DNA of 64,000 bases, from positions 11,451,001 to 11,515,000 of the forward strand of contig NC_135149.1 of the NCBI RefSeq assembly GCF_050948215.1. The letters are read 5' to 3'. Positions 59,924 through 64,000 of this stretch are shown here, one piece after another (the first letter of the stretch is position 1; the number at the start of each line of letters is the position of its first letter). The position numbers were made by a program, and so were the translations under genes. The stretch comes from Halictus rubicundus (lineage: Eukaryota > Arthropoda > Insecta > Hymenoptera > Halictidae). Under the pieces are notes generated by a model. That model was not told the DNA's origin. It worked only from the letters and a program-made list of their open reading frames with translations, and ran no database searches.

Positions 59924-60250
59924 GGTAGTCAGTCGATCGGCCAGAGAACAGGTTGTCCCGGTTAGCTCGCGGCATCCGGCGTGCGTCTTTGTTCGCCCGG
60001 TGACACTATCTGCGGGCCAGGTTTGTTTAGCGCTTTCCGATCGGACGTCACGAAAACACGGACGGCGTCGGTGTTCAATCAATTCCCTGTCTCTACCATC
60101 GTAAACAGTTCACCTCTCTCCTGTCCCTCTCGTGTTACTCCTCATTCCTCGTCGCCGGAGGAGAACATCGTACCTTCGCGACGAAAGCCGCGAGAACAGA
60201 ACCCTCCTGATCGATCCTCACCACCGAGAATCCTGCAGGAAGCTGAATTT
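59921..60250 (+). promoter_or_regulatory. Possible promoter and 5' UTR downstream of GA tract
   Basis: TCAGTC, the arthropod initiator core, lies at 59929-59934 only nine bases after the long GA tract. GA repeats bind GAGA factor in insects. GC-rich sequence resembling a 5' UTR follows. No coding exon was identified downstream, so this remains a guess. Confidence 0.25.
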
Positions 60251-61534
60251 ATGTGCCGCCGCAATTATATAGACCAATTACCGGCCAGAAACCGTCCGAT
60301 TAAACGCTTTTAATTATTTCCAATGCAATCGGTCGGACGAGATTGCGAAATCCCGGATTTCACGTTTATTTTCTTCGACGGGAATTATTTGGCAACATTC
60401 GAATGGTCGTCGGTGTATTCAATTCGGATCCGTAAAATTTTAGAGGGTAGAATGTGTCGAGAGATATTGCGAAATTTGGATTTTCCATTTATTTTCTTTG
60501 CAAACTTTAACACGTTGGTTGCAATTATCCGTGCAAATTTAAATATCTATTTTTGTGGTGGTTTATTCCGCGTGCTAAATACTAATGGATCTGTAAAATG
60601 TCGGAGGGGGTCAATCGCTGGTCCGTGCAGCTTTATGCAAATTTACTGCTTTAAAATTAAATTAATATATCGCAGGGACGAATAGAATATTAACCGTTAT
60701 ATTTTTTGTCTCAGTATATTGAAAATAGTTCAAAACTGTGTTCAATTAATATTTAGCATGATGTATTAAGAGTACCAAATTAGTTTAAGGTCTAAAAGAT
60801 GCATAAGGGTTGAAGACAAAATTTGACTAGGATTTATCAATAAATTGTACATTTTGTTATGCAACTTTTAATATTAAATTGATTGCACTTTCTAGGAAAA
60901 TTTTTTGCAGAACTTTGATATTGTTTGCCGGAGCATGGTGAATACGCAATTAGGAATTTCACGTTCGGGTTCACGAAACAGGGGGGAAACAGCGATTCGC
61001 GAAAGCTCCGAGGGCAAGAGCCAGTACAAGCTCCGTGGGAGTGCTCACGCGTGATTTAAGAAAGTTCAAGTGAACACAGCGAAAACTCGCGCTCGTGATT
61101 TGTGAAAGCATTTGCGCGCGAGCAGGGTGAAAGCTCAGCAGTCCAAGCCCGAAAGCTCAAAGATGCGTCTCGAAACTTTACGCCCCCCCCCCCACTCGCT
61201 CGGGTGATGGATGTGCACTCTCGTGTTTGGAGTACCTGGGTGCGCGTTGCACCGACGTTCTACGGTGTTGACACGAAGCCACGACTATTAACACGATGCG
61301 ACACCAACACGCGCGGTAAAAACAAACACGTGCGGTCTACCGGGCGTTTGCTCAAGGAAACCAGACTAATTACACTTGGGGACATTGTATGCTCATAAAT
61401 ATTTCCAACACTACACTCTACAACAATCAAAGTTAATTTAATCTTCAAAGCGGAGCGGACGATGTAAGGCGAATCAAGCTTTGACGTGAGCGAATTCACT
61501 TGTTTCAAAAAAGTAATCTTCATGTTGATAACTA
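60251..61534. other. Non-coding stretch, nothing recognisable
   Basis: Contains a decayed duplication (GAGATTGCGAAATCCCGGAT..TTTATTTTCTTCGACGGGAA at 60339 versus GAGATATTGCGAAATTTGGA..TTTATTTTCTTTGCAAACTT at 60460) and a C11 run at 61183-61193. No exon supported. Confidence 0.45.
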
Positions 61535-61679
61535 AACAGCGGATTTTATGGATTGATGACAAAAATTGGTAGGTGTAATTTAAAAGCGGGAAAACACAAA
61601 ATACTGTTATATTATTTTGAACCTTTTACACATATTGAGAAAGAAAATAAATTTTTGTTTTGCATAAAGATCCGCTGTC
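61535..61679. mobile_element. MITE of the TAGAC(A/T)GCGGAT family, copy at 61.5 kb (145 bp)
   Basis: Ends AACAGCGGATTTTATGGA and TTTTGCATAAAGATCCGCTG TC are inverted repeats, with TA on both sides (61533-61534 and 61680-61681). The interior matches the 52.4-kb copy with a deletion. Confidence 0.8.
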
Positions 61680-61681
61680 TA

Positions 61682-62872
61682 CTTGACAGTGAATATTTCT
61701 TATTCTACTGAGCGTGCATTTAAATATATTTTATTTCGTATGCTGTAATTATTATTTCATGCAGATTCTTGTGATCTTTCTAATTCGTACCAGGTAATAA
61801 ATTAATAGTGCTAACATTTTCATTTTGCTGGTGGTGTAACAGACCGTTCTATCCCGCTTTAAAAATTCTAACGCTCCGTGGAACTTCAGTGTACTTCGTT
61901 TAGGTATCACTCAGGGTGTTAACATCCCCAAATATCTCTCATGAGGAAACTGTAAGGCTAGCTTGTACATTCCAGGCAGAAACTTGCCAAGCATGTATAA
62001 CGAAGTTTGCTTAGCAGTTTCGAAAAACAAAATTGGTATTTACAGAGCGAGTTAACGTTCTGCCGAGCGATTTAGCGGTGAAAAGAAACGTGTTTGCCGC
62101 TGCATTTTACAGGGGGAGAGAAGATCGAGAGTGTTAAGCAAAAGAGGAACTGCATGAATCCACGTTTCAGATATTACATGGAGCAGCGACTGTTTAACCC
62201 CGGAACCCGCTTTCTCTCCGGTATCTCCGTCCCAACGGTCGAAAGTTCGCAGATGGTTCAACAGGAAGCTGGTGTATTGTCGTGGCAACGGGCTAATTAA
62301 GTTTCAGCATCGCGGGGTACGTGTAGGGACTGTAAAGAACGCAACGTTTTCATCCGGGGGCGTGTAACAGCTCCTTGGTTTGCGGCGCGCGTGCCCGCGA
62401 GAGTCCCTTTGCTACCTCGGCAGAAAATCTTTCTTTGAATTTCGCTTTGCCGCCGTTTACGGCGGAAATAGAGACGTTAAGAACCCCTGTTCGCCAAGAG
62501 TACTCGGCATCCTTTCGGCCAAGCGATTATATTATTAACAAACAGAAGAACCTCGAGCGTTCCGAGAACCTGTTCCGCGTTGCGGAAATTTCTTTAGCTT
62601 TATTTTCGACCTCTCTTGCCTTCGTTTCCCCCGCAATGGGGTTCGCGAGATATCAGCCAGATGTTTAAAGGACGTGTAATACCTTGGAAAATATTTGGAT
62701 TCAGAAAACTGTTTTCACGAACGAAATTCTGTGGGGTAGTGCGGTGTCGCGTAAAATAGCAAGCTGCTCTACTTGTTCTGCCTCTTGTTATTTCTTTTGT
62801 AGTCATGGAATGGTGTTAATGTTATTTTCTCGCTTTACTTGCTAGACTTCCTTTGAGCCTCTGCGATTTCCT
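61682..62872. other. Non-coding stretch, nothing recognisable
   Basis: Short overlapping frames only. Confidence 0.45.
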
Positions 62873-63410
62873 CATCATGTCACGTGGTGTGCTGCTAGCA
62901 GGCGTGGCCTGTTTAGCGCCGACAAATGGCAACTGAGGTGGGCAGAGCTAAATAAAGAGGCGTGACGAGTTACTAGCCAATCATATTTTAAAAAATCGTG
63001 TCTACTCTTCCCTCTAAACTCGTAGAAGATCCTTCAGGGTTCATGGGATTCATCCCATTGCTCAATCAAATTTCTTTTTAATTTTTAATCACCATGGAAA
63101 AGGAATAGACCGTAACTCCGAATCCAACAAAAATTTATCAAGTGAAATGCTGCTCAATACAAATGCTGTTCTAAACACTATCTTCATCATGTTACGTGAT
63201 TCGCTGATAGTAGGCGTGGCCAGATTCGCAGTAACGAATGGTAACTGAGGTAGGCGGAGCTTGTGAATAGGCGTGGCGAATTACCGGCCCATAAATGCAT
63301 ATAAAATCATGTCTATGGCTCGCAACGGGCTCGTAGAAGATTCTGTACCAAAATATTGCACCGAGTTACATCGTAAATATATTGTTCAATTTTTGATCGC
63401 CATGTAAATA
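62873..63410. repeat. Tandem duplication, 311-bp period, GC-box-like motifs
   Basis: CATCATGTCACGTGGTGTGC at 62873 is repeated as CATCATGTTACGTGATTCGC at 63184. GGCGTGGCC, AACTGAGGTGGGCAGAGCT/AACTGAGGTAGGCGGAGCT, GGCGTG(A/G)CGA, ACTCGTAGAAGAT/GCTCGTAGAAGAT and CATGTAAATAAAG/CATGGAAAAGGAA follow in the same order in both units. Confidence 0.85.
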
Positions 63411-63810
63411 AAGCGTATTGCAACTCACAACCAAAAGCGTAGCACAAAACAAGTCAAGTTTGTTACGAGCAGTTTGCCGACGTTCTGACGTCAGGGATAC
63501 AGGATCCCAAAGTGGTGTAACGCCGCGGGGAACGGAATGGGCGATTCATTTTCATGGTATGGTCTCTAAAATCGCAAAATTCCCTAGGGGCCTGGGCTAG
63601 GGTGAGCAAAGGTGTCTCGTGTTTCTTTCTCGGCGAACCCCATCTTCGACGCTGCGAGTAATCGTTCGCGTATCGGCTGAACATAAATAGATTTTGCACG
63701 CTCGCAGCTTTTTTCTCGCTCTCGCAGCCCGTCTATTTTCCCCGGTGGCGGCGGACGGGTATCGGGTTTTTCAGGGTTATTTGCTCGTGTCCATTATCTT
63801 TTGAATAGCA
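63411..63810. other. Non-coding stretch, nothing recognisable
   Basis: No feature supported. Confidence 0.4.
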
Positions 63811-63885
63811 ACGACGACGATGACGACGACGACGACGACGGCGACGACGACGGCGACGACGACTACGACTACGACGACAACGACG
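63811..63885. repeat. (GAC)n trinucleotide repeat
   Basis: About 25 GAC-type triplets with GAT, GGC, TAC and AAC variants. It could be read as Asp/Asp-Gly codons but has no flanking coding support. Confidence 0.95.
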
Positions 63886-63968
63886 GGAACGAGGGGAAAA
63901 AATCAATTCACCCGTGTCTCGAACCTGGGAATTTATATTCCAGTTCTTTCAGTGGGAACGTTTCTTTT

Positions 63969-63988
63969 CGTCGTCGTCGTCGTCGTCG
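63969..63988. repeat. (GTC)n trinucleotide repeat, inverse of the preceding GAC tract
   Basis: CGTCGTCGTCGTCGTCGTCG lies 84 bp after the GAC tract and is its inverse complement. Confidence 0.95.
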
Positions 63989-64000
63989 CGCGGACTCTTG

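Noticed and set aside
59437..60104. Long frames of Ser-Leu or Arg-Glu repeats
   Set aside because: They are simply the translation of the two GA/CT microsatellites.
1..64000. CRISPR arrays, operons or prokaryotic mobile islands
   Set aside because: No regularly spaced identical repeats with unique spacers; gene structure is eukaryotic throughout.

Overview
The window is nuclear DNA of an animal, most probably an insect and most likely a hymenopteran. The reasons are small introns with GT-AG borders, AT-rich spacers mixed with CpG-rich stretches, many short DNA transposons flanked by TA or TTAA, a mariner copy, and long GA/CT microsatellites. There is no bacterial-style gene packing. The species cannot be named from the sequence alone.

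Only one protein-coding host gene is well supported. It lies on the + strand between 2250 and 8306 and has nine coding exons that join in frame to 585 codons. It encodes an acyl-CoA synthetase of the 4-coumarate:CoA ligase / luciferase-like (ANL) family with every core motif present. The N-terminus is basic and resembles a mitochondrial presequence, and there is no peroxisomal C-terminal tripeptide. One of its introns uses a GC-AG border. Its introns carry a small TA-flanked MITE (intron 2) and a long hairpin-forming inverted repeat (intron 8).

From about 9 kb to the end I find no convincing host coding gene. The space is intergenic DNA, or intron of a gene lying outside the window. It contains a 198-bp retroinsertion with a 17-bp target duplication (10.2 kb), a 1.2-kb almost completely palindromic foldback element (21.7-22.9 kb), a mariner with both terminal repeats and a frameshifted transposase (25.0-26.2 kb), two TTAA-bounded elements placed back to back (34.1-35.0 kb), a pogo/Tigger-like MITE (55.3 kb), another TTAA-bounded MITE (58.8 kb), and a small MITE family with copies at 52.4, 55.0 and 61.5 kb. 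It also holds many decayed tandem duplications. Four unrelated arrays share a period close to 178 bp. A short motif containing TCTGAC and CTACTT recurs more than ten times between 39 and 59 kb. Two places (29.4-29.7 kb and 59.7-60.2 kb) look like possible promoter/first-exon regions because an arthropod initiator TCAGTC lies in a suitable setting.

The mobile pieces explain much of the sequence. The host enzyme appears functional. Nothing suggests a gene cluster or operon-like system. The best candidates for something undescribed are the palindromic foldback family and its small relatives, the recurrent 178-bp tandem units, and the dispersed TCTGAC/CTACTT repeat.
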